From contig CAZBVV010000073.1 in the NCBI GenBank assembly GCA_964495345.1, forward strand, positions 1 to 9,022: a stretch of DNA of 9,022 nucleotides, read 5' to 3'. Below, in pieces: positions 1 to 7,555 of this stretch. The position numbers were made by a program, and so were the translations under genes. The number at the start of each line of letters is the position of its first letter. The first letter of the stretch is position 1. The DNA is from UBA1081 sp964495345 (lineage in GTDB: Bacteria > Bacillota > Clostridia > Oscillospirales > Acutalibacteraceae). Under the pieces are notes generated by a model. It was given only the letters and a program-made list of their open reading frames with translations, did no database searches and was not told where the DNA came from.

Positions 1-2202
1 ATTCTTTTTTGCCAAATATTTAAAGAATTTAGCCACACTTCTTTTAACATGATAGCTTACAATAAGCAACATACTGAATTCGCCGTTAACAGAAAGATAC
101 AAAAGCTTTCTGCTGCCTGTGATATATTTGCCCACAAAATCCTCGTCAGGAATGTGAATATGATTCTCCTGCAAAAATTCCTTTGTACCCAAAAGAATCT
201 TATTGTCCCCACAAATTGCCGCAACGCCTTTATCCGTTAAAATATAATCATCTGCAACAGGAATTTCATACTCACCCTGACCGATAATATCTTTCATTAC
301 CTCAAAAATCGGCATCTTTGTAATGTTCATTACGGCGGCACAGCAAAGAGAGACATCTTTCGGATTTTTACTGCCGAAAAATTTTGCACCGTGAATACTG
401 CACGAAGAACCCTCAATTATATCACAATCACTGAAAACTACCGCCTTTGTGCCTGTAAGCTCCTGTGCTGATTTATAAGAAATAATGCTTGAATGATTTT
501 TTGCAAGCTTTTTATTTGTTACAAAAAGCAATACTGCCGCACAAAGAACATACGAAATAGGTAAGCAACATATCGTAACGGCATCAAAAACAGTAACTAC
601 TGATGCAAAACTGCCGTTTTTTATTCCTGCGGCAATACTTAAAATAATTGCAAAAACAAAAGCAAAAATAAACATTATATTCCCTGCAAAGGGGCTTGGC
701 ACGGCATTATCAAGCTTTTTAATAAGTCCTGTTGCAAATTCCGTCTTTACGCTGTAACGAACCTGTTTATCTTCTTCGTTCAGCTTGGATTTTACCGCAC
801 CCTCAATTCCGCTTTCGGAAAGAGGTTTAAACAGGGACACGCTTGCACCCGATGCAAACTGCTGTACTGTTGTTTGCATATTGTCATTCAAAAGCAGTTT
901 CGGTACAGTAACGAACATCAGCATAAAAATTGCTGACGGTGCCAAAGCACAAACAAAATCACCACCGTAAGAAAATGCGGCAACTATCGTTTGAAGAAGT
1001 GACAGCACATAAACAAGCACTACTGCAAAACTGTATGAAAACTTCAGTTTTAATATATCTTTTATGCCGTCTGTAAGCTCTTTTATGCATACTGCACCTG
1101 CAATAATCAAAAATATTATTGAAACTGCAGGAAAATTGATTGTTGACTCGGGTTTTGATGCCACCAATGAAATTATACCGCAAATAACACCTGCCACAAA
1201 AAGAAGAACTGTTTTTAAAAGCTCTGTTAACTGCGTTTTTTTGATTTTTTTCAGGGTTGCAGCTATATCGGATTTTGCAGTCATTTCAAAATCGTGCTCT
1301 GCCTGTTTTGCACCAACATTGTTTATTGTTTCAAAAATACGCTTTGCTCTGTGTTTCTTATCAAGAGAATCTGAAGCCGAGCTATCAGCAGAAGATTCGG
1401 ATTGAGCTGTCTGCTTAAAGCCGGATGTAACAATTTCCGATTCATCTATATCAAAATCAGCATCATTTTGCTGAGATTTTTCTGTCTTTTGCTTTTTATC
1501 TTTTTTTCTTATTCTTGATTTGCCTTTTTTATCATCAGGGAATTTAAAAAGAGGTGAAAATGCAGGAAAAGAGAGCTGACTGTCCGGATCCATTCCTGCA
1601 TCATCTGCGGCAGTTCTTGCAATAGCTCTTAGTTTTTCGGACTTGCCGAAAGTCACCCCCGCTTGACTACGCATAGATTTGTATGCAAGTTCAAAAGCGT
1701 TTTCTTCATTACTGATTTTAGACTCCACGGGCACAGCAATTTCGTCTGTGCTGTCCGATGCACAAACAAGGTCTGCCATTGTCTGCTGACCGGGAACGGA
1801 TGTATCATCAAATCCACCACGGGCAACAATGCTGTCGGTTGATTCAATCTCCGGAAGCTCTGGTTTAAGTGCAAAACGTTCATTATAGCTTGTGCCTTTA
1901 AAACCTGTATCGTCGGAAACTACCCGTCCTGTTCGCTTTGTAAAAATCTGATGTTCGGCGGCGGGATTTGTAATTGTATGAGGATCAATTTCACTACATC
2001 TTACAGTTGTAAACTCATCTGCTCTCATACGTGTTTTTTTAGGTTCGGGAACAGTTTTTGTAACTCTTCTTCTCAAATCCTGACCGAATTGTGACACAAA
2101 CGCATCGTATTCCGATTGCTGAACTCGTCTTGCAGAAACATCGGCAGTTGAATATTTAATTGTACTCTTTTTTTGCTTTCCGCTGACTTTTCTTTCAGCC
2201 AT
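1..2202 (-). CDS. P-type ATPase-like membrane protein with a degenerate phosphorylation site (3' end outside window)
   Basis: The reading frame is open from ATG 2202 to the left edge (734 codons visible, no stop). Residues 1-327 are hydrophilic and probably disordered, with Lys/Asp/Ser-rich stretches. Membrane segments follow at about 328-348, 357-373, 389-410, 416-434, 508-526 and 535-562. The order then matches a P1-type ATPase. CCLP (545-548) sits where the CPC/CPx membrane motif falls, and AVVFSDCDIIEG (587-598) where VVFDKTGTLTEG is expected. Next comes an N-domain-like stretch (about 600-690) with DKGVAAI and KILLGTKEFL, and then a return to a P-domain-like segment. The phosphorylated Asp and the DKTGT motif are missing, and the loop at 435-507 is short and lacks TGES. 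I infer a non-pumping relative (pseudo-ATPase) with a regulatory or structural role. The start is supported by GGTGA six bases upstream. It lies 23 bases after rlmB, so is probably co-transcribed. The ATPase relationship rests on motif reading, not on a search. Confidence 0.8.
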   Translation of the reverse strand, partial: MAERKVSGKQKKSTIKYSTADVSARRVQQSEYDAFVSQFGQDLRRRVTKTVPEPKKTRMRADEFTTVRCSEIDPHTITNPAAEHQIFTKRTGRVVSDDTGFKGTSYNERFALKPELPEIESTDSIVARGGFDDTSVPGQQTMADLVCASDSTDEIAVPVESKISNEENAFELAYKSMRSQAGVTFGKSEKLRAIARTAADDAGMDPDSQLSFPAFSPLFKFPDDKKGKSRIRKKDKKQKTEKSQQNDADFDIDESEIVTSGFKQTAQSESSADSSASDSLDKKHRAKRIFETINNVGAKQAEHDFEMTAKSDIAATLKKIKKTQLTELLKTVLLFVAGVICGIISLVASKPESTINFPAVSIIFLIIAGAVCIKELTDGIKDILKLKFSYSFAVVLVYVLSLLQTIVAAFSYGGDFVCALAPSAIFMLMFVTVPKLLLNDNMQTTVQQFASGASVSLFKPLSESGIEGAVKSKLNEEDKQVRYSVKTEFATGLIKKLDNAVPSPFAGNIMFIFAFVFAIILSIAAGIKNGSFASVVTVFDAVTICCLPISYVLCAAVLLFVTNKKLAKNHSSIISYKSAQELTGTKAVVFSDCDIIEGSSCSIHGAKFFGSKNPKDVSLCCAAVMNITKMPIFEVMKDIIGQGEYEIPVADDYILTDKGVAAICGDNKILLGTKEFLQENHIHIPDEDFVGKYITGSRKLLYLSVNGEFSMLLIVSYHVKRSVAKFFKYLAKKN

Positions 2203-2225
2203 TTTTCATCACCATTAATTTCGGT

Positions 2226-3062
2226 TTATCTTCTTGTTTTTGCTACCTCAAACATAAGTATACTTGCCGCAACAGAGGCATTAAGTGAATTAATTTTACC
2301 TTTCATGGGTATTGAAACCACAATGTCGGCATTTTCTTTAACAAGTCTGCCCACGCCTTTACCCTCTGAACCTACGATAATTGCAACAGCACCTGACATA
2401 TCAGTTTCGTAATAGGGTTTGCCGTCCATATCTGCAGCGTAAACCCAAACGCCTCTTTTTTTCATTTCTTCAATGGCAACACTTAAATTAGTTACCCTTG
2501 CAACAGGCATATACTCCAAAGCTCCTGCGGAGGATTTTCCTACCGTATAGCCCAGCCCCGTGCTTCTTCTGGAGGGAATAACCACACCGTGTGCCCCTGC
2601 TGCTTCTGCACTTCTTATAACAGCACCAAGATTATGAGGGTCTTCAAGTCCGTCACAAATAATAATAAAGGGCTGTTCATTTTTACTTGCGGCATTTTCA
2701 AAAATATCATCAAGAGTGGAATATTCCTTTGCGGCGGCAATAAGGATAACTCCCTGATGGTTACTGTGACCGCACATAAAATCCAACTTTTTGATGTCTA
2801 CCTCTTTTACGGGAATCTTTTTCTCTATACATTGTGCCACAAGGGGAGCAACTGCACCTTTCTTGTCGCCCCTTTGAACCATAAGACATTCAGCAGGTCT
2901 GTCTGCCTTTAATGCCTCTCTTACCGCATTTCTGCCTATGATAAGATCATCACGTTCAACTCTTTCAGGTTTTTCTGTCTTTTCGGGTCTTTCGGTTCTG
3001 TCTGTTCTGTCCGTTCTACCGTGAACAGGTCTTTTTTTGTATTTATCGTTTTTGTAGTCCAT
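2226..3062 (-). CDS. rlmB: RlmB/TrmH-family 23S rRNA (guanosine-2'-O)-methyltransferase
   Basis: SPOUT-class methyltransferase that uses S-adenosylmethionine to methylate the ribose 2'-O of rRNA; in E. coli the RlmB target is G2251 of 23S rRNA in the peptidyl-transferase region. All three SpoU motifs are visible in 278 residues: DPHNLGAVIRSAEAAG (141-156, with N144 and the catalytic-type R150), IVGSEGKGV (229-237), and the knot-forming IPMKGKINSLNASVAASI (251-268). The N-terminal substrate-binding domain begins near residue 40 (LIIGRNAVREAL). Residues 1-39 are an extra basic/acidic tail of TDR/TER/EKPER repeats that the core fold does not need. The ATG at 3062 has GAGG seven bases upstream. 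It is the first gene of the minus-strand operon and is divergent from spoIIE. The family is secure; the exact target (RlmB, or a related tRNA/rRNA TrmH enzyme) is the likely but unproven choice. Confidence 0.93.
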   Translation of the reverse strand: MDYKNDKYKKRPVHGRTDRTDRTERPEKTEKPERVERDDLIIGRNAVREALKADRPAECLMVQRGDKKGAVAPLVAQCIEKKIPVKEVDIKKLDFMCGHSNHQGVILIAAAKEYSTLDDIFENAASKNEQPFIIICDGLEDPHNLGAVIRSAEAAGAHGVVIPSRRSTGLGYTVGKSSAGALEYMPVARVTNLSVAIEEMKKRGVWVYAADMDGKPYYETDMSGAVAIIVGSEGKGVGRLVKENADIVVSIPMKGKINSLNASVAASILMFEVAKTRR

Positions 3063-3113
3063 ATAAATGCCTCATAAAAATATCATTCGTTTTTTAGATT
3101 TGTCTATTAAATT

Positions 3114-3142
3114 ATTATACTATTTTTCATTATATAATGCAA
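3114..3142 (-). promoter_or_regulatory. Predicted sigma-A promoter of the rlmB operon
   Basis: Reading the minus strand, TTGCAT (3142-3137) is followed after 17 bp by a perfect TATAAT (3119-3114). It lies about 50 bases upstream of the rlmB start in an AT-rich intergenic region. A second TATAAT-like string (TATATAAT) overlaps nearby, so the exact start site is uncertain. Confidence 0.55.
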
Positions 3143-3180
3143 TAGCTGAACCGCAAAAAAACAATGCAGTTATCTTCTTA

Positions 3181-3258
3181 TTTGACATTTTACCAATTTA
3201 AACAATAAAATCAGCCATGCATACTATGACACTTTTTTTATACAACCTGTTCTATAAT
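3181..3258 (+). promoter_or_regulatory. Predicted spoIIE promoter region with Spo0A-box-like sites
   Basis: A perfect TATAAT (3253-3258) lies 42 bases before the ATG. The best -35-like hexamer is ATGACA (3226-3231), giving a 21-bp spacer. That is the unusual spacing known for the Spo0A-activated sigma-A promoter of B. subtilis spoIIE. TTTGACA (3181-3187) and TATGACA (3225-3231) match the inverted Spo0A box TTCGACA at 6/7 and 5/7 positions. An alternative conventional promoter is TTGACA (3182-3187), 18 bp, TAAAAT (3206-3211). Short matches in AT-rich DNA are weak evidence, so Spo0A control is inference. Confidence 0.45.
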
Positions 3259-3285
3259 TCAATTAAAAAAGGGAAATATGTAAAC

Positions 3286-3291
3286 AGGTGG
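3286..3291 (+). promoter_or_regulatory. Ribosome binding site that sets the spoIIE start
   Basis: AGGTGG lies eight bases before ATG 3300. The in-frame GTG at 3288 falls inside this ribosome site, and its own nearest purine run (AAAGGG, 3268-3273) is 14 bases away. ATG 3300 is therefore the better start. Confidence 0.65.
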
Positions 3292-3299
3292 AATTAAAG

Positions 3300-5620
3300 A
3301 TGTATAAAACACGAAATTTCAAAAACATGATTAATAATGAGCAACTGCTTAAATATACAGCCGTTACGTTTTTAAAACATTGTGCGGCGGCAGTAGGCGG
3401 TTTTTTTGCATCATCTGCAACAGTCACTCAGCTCGCTCCGTTCGGAGTTTCGCTCTGCGGTGCAATATATCCGGAATACATACTCTCCTGCGTTCTCGGT
3501 TGCGTAGCAGGCTGTTTTTATACTTTCGGAACAACTGAGCTTACTTTGCGATATATTGCGGCGGCGGCAATAGCAGGAATACTTTCATATGTATTAAAAA
3601 GGAGTTTTCAAAAAAATTATCACCGGTGGTTCAGTGCGGCGGCGGCATTTGTTTCAATATTTTCAACGGGTCTTTTAATAAGTCTGTCAATAACGCTTTC
3701 ATCGGAAGAGATAATTATTTACGCATTGGAAGCCGCCTCTGCGGCGGTAGCTGCATGGTTTTTTGACAGATTTTTACATATCGACAGTTCAAAAAAATTT
3801 GCCGCAAGACTAACAGGCAGTGAAACAACCGCTATATTGGTATTTTTTGCAATCGCCTTGCTTGCACTTAACAATTTTCCGATTTTTTCATTCTCGCTGT
3901 CTGTAATACTCGGCTCATACACCGTTCTTGTGTGTGCTGTATACGGCGGTGATAAATACGGTGCATTATCGGGTATTCTTGCAGGACTTGTGTTGGGATT
4001 ATCCGGAAACGGTGATTTTGTAACGGGCGGAATATCATTAGGCGGTCTCCTTTGCGGAATTTTCGGCAAAAACAACAGATTCACCGCATCTGTTATATTT
4101 ATTCTTTCCGTCGCAGCAACAGCAATTACAACCGATGATTGGGTCAATGCCGCTTACATTTTGTACGATACAGGTATTGCCTGTCTTTTATTTATCGTCA
4201 CACCAAAAAAAATTAAAAATATGTATTCTGCGGTGTTTTCTCTTTCCGCAGAAGGTGTTTATCTTGAAGGACAGAGAAATGTACTGAAAATGCGTCTTCA
4301 TACTGCATCGGACGGCATGAGCGAAGTTGCCGATGCAGTCAAAGCAATCGGCGGAATCTACAGAAAACGGATTATACCTGATAAAAACAAGGTTTATGAA
4401 AATGTACGCTTGAATGTATGCAAAAACTGTGAAAAATACAAAATCTGTTACGGCGTAAATATGCGTTCAACACAAACTTCTTTTGAAAAAATAACGGACA
4501 GCTTAAAGCATGATGAACACGGCAATGCAACCATACCGGAATATTTTGCAAAAATCTGTATTAATGCGGATGATGTAACTAAGATTCTGCGTTCATCCCT
4601 GGATAAATACAGAAATGTAATGCGTGAAATTTCCAAAACAGGAGAAACGGTCAATATTGTATCAGACCAATTTGCCGGAGTTTCGGATTTTCTGGAAGAG
4701 ATGTCACACACCGTAAATTCGAGCGAAGAATACAATTCCTCACTATCAGAGCTTGCAACCGAATTGCTTAAAAATGATATGGATTTACCTCCTCTCAGTT
4801 GCGGAATTTTCACAACGGCAGAAAATCATGTTTATTGCGAAATATGTTTTGCATCTCACATTAAATTCAACTCCGATATGATTGCAAAAAATATAGGAAA
4901 TGCCATTGAAAAGCATTTTGAAAGTCCTGTTATGCACAAGCTTTCCGACGGTACGGTACAAATATGTATGTGTGAAAAAACAAAATACAAAGTTAATTTC
5001 GGTGCACATCAAATCAGTGCAGACAGTACAGGCTGGTGCGGAGACACCTTTGACAGCTTTTTTGACGGAAAAGGCAATTTCTACATGATACTCAGCGACG
5101 GCATGGGCACAGGAAAAAAAGCAGCGGCTGACTCCGTTATGTGCTGTTCGCTTACATCGGGGATGATGCGATCGGGATTTTCCGCAAATGCTATTCTTAA
5201 AATGATAAATGCCGCCATGCTTGTGCGTTCGGGTGAGGAATCAATAGCCACGTTGGATATTGCAAAAATCGACCTTTACAGCGGAATGACAACTTTCTAT
5301 AAAGCGGGAGCAGGATTTTCAATCGCCATGAGAAAGCTGAAAATGCTCAAAATAGAAAAACCGTCACTCCCCGTAGGAATACTGCGTCAGATTGCCTTTG
5401 AAAAAGTTAATTTACAGCTTTTTGAGGGTGATGCATTAGTGCTTATGACAGACGGCGTTACAAAAGAATCCGTGTCAATGTGGCGTGAAATATTAAAATC
5501 AGCAACGGATTACGAAGCCGATGAGCTTGCCGATAATCTTGCAAAAACAGCTCACCTGCACATGCCGCAAAACGAAATCGACGATATTACAGTTGTAACG
5601 GCAACGATTGTACTTAATGA
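3300..5620 (+). CDS. spoIIE: Stage II sporulation protein E, PP2C-type phosphatase (3' end in assembly gap)
   Basis: SpoIIE dephosphorylates the anti-anti-sigma factor SpoIIAA-P. This releases sigma-F in the forespore, and the protein also takes part in asymmetric septation with FtsZ. Residues about 10-310 hold many membrane segments, as expected of the multi-spanning N-terminus. A cysteine cluster C374-x2-C377-x5-C383 and a helical central region follow. The C-terminal PP2C domain is clear: SDGMGTGKKA with metal-binding D600, MTDGV with D718, and IDDITVVTA with D761/D762. Visible length is 773 residues, against about 827 for B. subtilis. The homology to the usual C-terminus ends within a few codons of the N run, so the stop should be at or just inside the gap. 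Start ATG 3300 is chosen from the AGGTGG site. Codons are AT-rich (TTT, TAT, TTA), unlike those of the right-hand gene. It is transcribed away from the rlmB operon. Confidence 0.96.
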
Positions 5621-5720
5621 NNNNNNNNNNNNNNNNNNNNNNNNNNNNNNNNNNNNNNNNNNNNNNNNNNNNNNNNNNNNNNNNNNNNNNNNNNNNNNNN
5701 NNNNNNNNNNNNNNNNNNNN
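5621..5720. other. Assembly gap, 100 N
   Basis: Exactly 100 undetermined bases, the conventional placeholder for a scaffold gap of unknown size. It removes the end of spoIIE, its terminator, and the left part of the repeat next to it. The true distance between the flanks cannot be read here. Confidence 0.99.
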
Positions 5721-5800
5721 AGTGAGGAGTGAAGGAAAAGGCTTCGCCTTTTGAACCATTTAAATCCAAGCCGCTTTGCGGCTTCTTAACTCCTAACTAC
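5721..5800. repeat. Small structured repeat with imperfect inverted ends and two hairpins (MITE/REP-like)
   Basis: AGTGAGGAGTGAAG (5721-5734) matches the reverse complement of 5785-5798 (AGTTAGGAGTTAAG) at 12 of 14 positions. Between them are two perfect hairpins: AAAAGGC-TTC-GCCTTTT (5736-5752) and AAGCCGC-TTT-GCGGCTT (5768-5784). Such compact non-coding palindromic units are commonly dispersed in multiple copies, which would also explain the adjacent assembly break. The left boundary is hidden by the gap. The first hairpin, with its A and T flanks, could also act as a bidirectional terminator for spoIIE. Confidence 0.6.
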
Positions 5801-5819
5801 AATAATTTATTTTTTTCTC

Positions 5820-5848
5820 TTGCAATAATTACATAATAGTTATATAAT
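5820..5848 (+). promoter_or_regulatory. Sigma-A promoter of the sufC-sufB-tautomerase operon
   Basis: TTGCAA (5820-5825), a 17-bp spacer, and TATAAT (5843-5848), 43 bases before the sufC ATG. Just downstream, around the expected transcription start, is a perfect small palindrome TATAT-TGG-ATATA (5851-5863). It could be an operator but may simply reflect AT-richness. Confidence 0.65.
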
Positions 5849-5891
5849 ACTATATTGGATATATTTGTAGTGATTTTACAAGGAGAAAAAT

Positions 5892-6620
5892 ATGATTGAA
5901 TTAAAAAATGTATGTTTTTCTGTGGGCGAAGATGAATCAAGGCTTGATATTGTAAACAATGTTTCATTAACCATTCCCGACGGAAAATTTATAGTTATAA
6001 CAGGTCCTAACGGCGGCGGGAAATCAACTCTTGCAAAACTGATTATGGGTATTGAAAAACCTACCTCAGGTCAGATTTTGCTTAACGGCGTTGATATCAC
6101 CGATATGTCCGTTACGGAAAGAGCAAAAATGGGCATCGGCTACGCATTCCAGCAGCCGCCCAGATTTAAGGGACTTACAGTAAGACGTCTTTTAAGTCTT
6201 GCACACGGTAGTGATTTACCCGATGACCAATGCTGTTCCTACCTTACAAAAGTAGGTCTTTGCTCAAAAGATTACCTTAACCGAGAGGTAGACACTTCCC
6301 TGTCCGGCGGAGAAGTAAAGAGAATAGAAATTGCAACTCTTATGGCAAGGGAGCTTAATGTTGCCATTTATGACGAACCCGAAGCAGGTATTGACCTGTG
6401 GAGTTTCAAAATGCTTGTTGACAGCTTTAAAGCAATCATGGCAAACCGAAAAGAAAGCATTATCATAATTTCACATCAGGAGAGAATCATGCAACTTGCA
6501 GATGAAATTATTGTTATTGCAGACGGTTTAATCAAAAATCACGGTCCTAAAGACGAAATTTTTCCCCGTCTTATGGATGAGTTTGATAACAGTTGTACTT
6601 TCAGAGGAAAAGAGGGTTAA
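5892..6620 (+). CDS. sufC: SufC/SmsC Fe-S cluster assembly ATPase
   Basis: Cytoplasmic ABC-type ATPase that drives conformational change in the SufB scaffold during Fe-S cluster assembly; it is not a transporter subunit. Its 242 residues contain Walker A GPNGGGKST (38-46), Q-loop Q87-Q88, signature LSGGEVKR (137-144), Walker B VAIYDEP (157-163) with catalytic E162, D-loop AGID (165-168) and switch H195. The signature and the DEPEAGID block are SufC-like, and the SufB-type gene starts two bases after the stop, which fixes the role. AGGAG (5881-5885) six bases upstream supports the start. SufC, SufB and no SufD, SufS or SufU nearby is the arrangement of the SUF-like minimal system (SMS) of anaerobes and archaea. 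Cluster-assembly function is confident; the SMS label is inferred from gene content and partner length. Confidence 0.94.
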   Translation: MIELKNVCFSVGEDESRLDIVNNVSLTIPDGKFIVITGPNGGGKSTLAKLIMGIEKPTSGQILLNGVDITDMSVTERAKMGIGYAFQQPPRFKGLTVRRLLSLAHGSDLPDDQCCSYLTKVGLCSKDYLNREVDTSLSGGEVKRIEIATLMARELNVAIYDEPEAGIDLWSFKMLVDSFKAIMANRKESIIIISHQERIMQLADEIIVIADGLIKNHGPKDEIFPRLMDEFDNSCTFRGKEG

Positions 6621-6622
6621 AC

Positions 6623-7543
6623 ATGGAGAAAATTGATTTTTCTATGTTGCAAAAAATTGCCGACATTGGTTCAGTTCCCACAGTCGGTGCATACAACATA
6701 AGAAAAAACGGCTTTGGTGTTGAGCGAAAGTCAACCGAAACCGTTGAAATAATTTCAAAAACAGACAAACCCGGAATTGACATCAGAATCAAGCCCGGTG
6801 CAAAAGCAGAAAAAGTACACATCCCCGTAATCATTACCGAAGAGGGTGTTAACGATACTGTTTACAACGATTTTTATATAGGCGAGGGGGCAGATGTTGA
6901 GATTGTGGCAGGTTGCGGTATTCACAACTCCGGCTGTCAGACAAGTGAGCATGACGGTATCCACAGATTCTTCATCGGCAAAAACGCTAAAGTAAAATAT
7001 ATTGAAAAGCACTACGGTGAGGGCGAAGGTACCGGTCAGCGTATTCTCAACCCCACCACACAGGTTTTTATGGAAGAAAATTCCTACTGCGAAATGGAAA
7101 TGGTGCAGATTGAGGGTGTTGATTCCACAATCCGTGATACTGATGTTCATATGGAAGCCGGTGCAAGATATGTTGTTGTAGAAAAGCTGATGACACACGG
7201 CAAGCAGAAGGCTGAATCAAACATGATTATAAATCTTAACGGCAAGGACGCTTCCGCACAGATTATCTCCCGTTCTGTCGCAAAGGATGAATCGGAGCAG
7301 ATTTTTAAACCCACAGCTGTAGGTAATGCTGACTGCAAAGCTCATGTTCAATGCGATTCAATCATTATGGATAGTGCAAAAATCAGCTCTGTTCCTGCCA
7401 TTATGGCAAACAACGCTGACGCACAAATCGTACATGAAGCCGCAATCGGCAGAATTAACAACGACCAGCTTCTCAAGCTTATGACATTCGGCATGACGGA
7501 AGAAGAAGCTGAAAACATAATCGTTCAAGGTTTTCTTGCATAA
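6623..7543 (+). CDS. sufB: Short SufB/SufD-family Fe-S scaffold (SmsB-like)
   Basis: Scaffold partner of SufC on which Fe-S clusters are built. At 306 residues it is much shorter than E. coli SufB (about 495) and corresponds to the beta-helix core plus C-terminal helices. Conserved features of the short family are GCGIHNSGC (97-105), HDGIH (110-114), EKHYGEGEG, QCDSIIMD (243-250, C244), HEAAIGRI (271-278) and the ending MTEEEAENIIVQGFLA. Candidate ligands are C98, C105, C238, C244 and H271; which of them bind Fe or S is not known from sequence. ATG 6623 is preceded by AGAGGG six bases upstream. An upstream in-frame TTG at 6593, inside sufC, has no advantage. Two bases separate the gene from sufC, implying tight translational coupling and a SufB-SufC complex, probably with a SufB homodimer in place of SufB-SufD. 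Confidence 0.92.
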   Translation: MEKIDFSMLQKIADIGSVPTVGAYNIRKNGFGVERKSTETVEIISKTDKPGIDIRIKPGAKAEKVHIPVIITEEGVNDTVYNDFYIGEGADVEIVAGCGIHNSGCQTSEHDGIHRFFIGKNAKVKYIEKHYGEGEGTGQRILNPTTQVFMEENSYCEMEMVQIEGVDSTIRDTDVHMEAGARYVVVEKLMTHGKQKAESNMIINLNGKDASAQIISRSVAKDESEQIFKPTAVGNADCKAHVQCDSIIMDSAKISSVPAIMANNADAQIVHEAAIGRINNDQLLKLMTFGMTEEEAENIIVQGFLA

Positions 7544-7555
7544 GGAGAGATAAAA

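Noticed and set aside
1064..1405. Plus-strand open frame of 113 codons inside the ATPase-like gene
   Set aside because: It lies wholly opposite a long continuous coding frame with recognisable motifs and shows no ribosome site or family features.
3288..3299. GTG start giving four extra residues on SpoIIE
   Set aside because: The GTG lies inside the AGGTGG ribosome site for ATG 3300 and has no well-spaced site of its own.
3719..4147. Minus-strand open frame of 142 codons inside spoIIE
   Set aside because: Antisense shadow of the membrane domain of spoIIE; no start signal and low-complexity translation.
5499..5759. Minus-strand frame running through the N gap
   Set aside because: It exists only because the unknown bases are read as open; its ends are antisense to spoIIE and inside the repeat.
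5736..5784. CRISPR array or tRNA at the two hairpins
   Set aside because: The two hairpins are unlike each other, with no repeat-spacer periodicity and no cloverleaf. A small palindromic repeat element explains them better.
6593..6622. TTG start giving ten extra residues on the SufB-like protein
   Set aside because: It sits inside the end of sufC. ATG 6623 has a proper AGAGGG site, and the family begins near MEKIDF.
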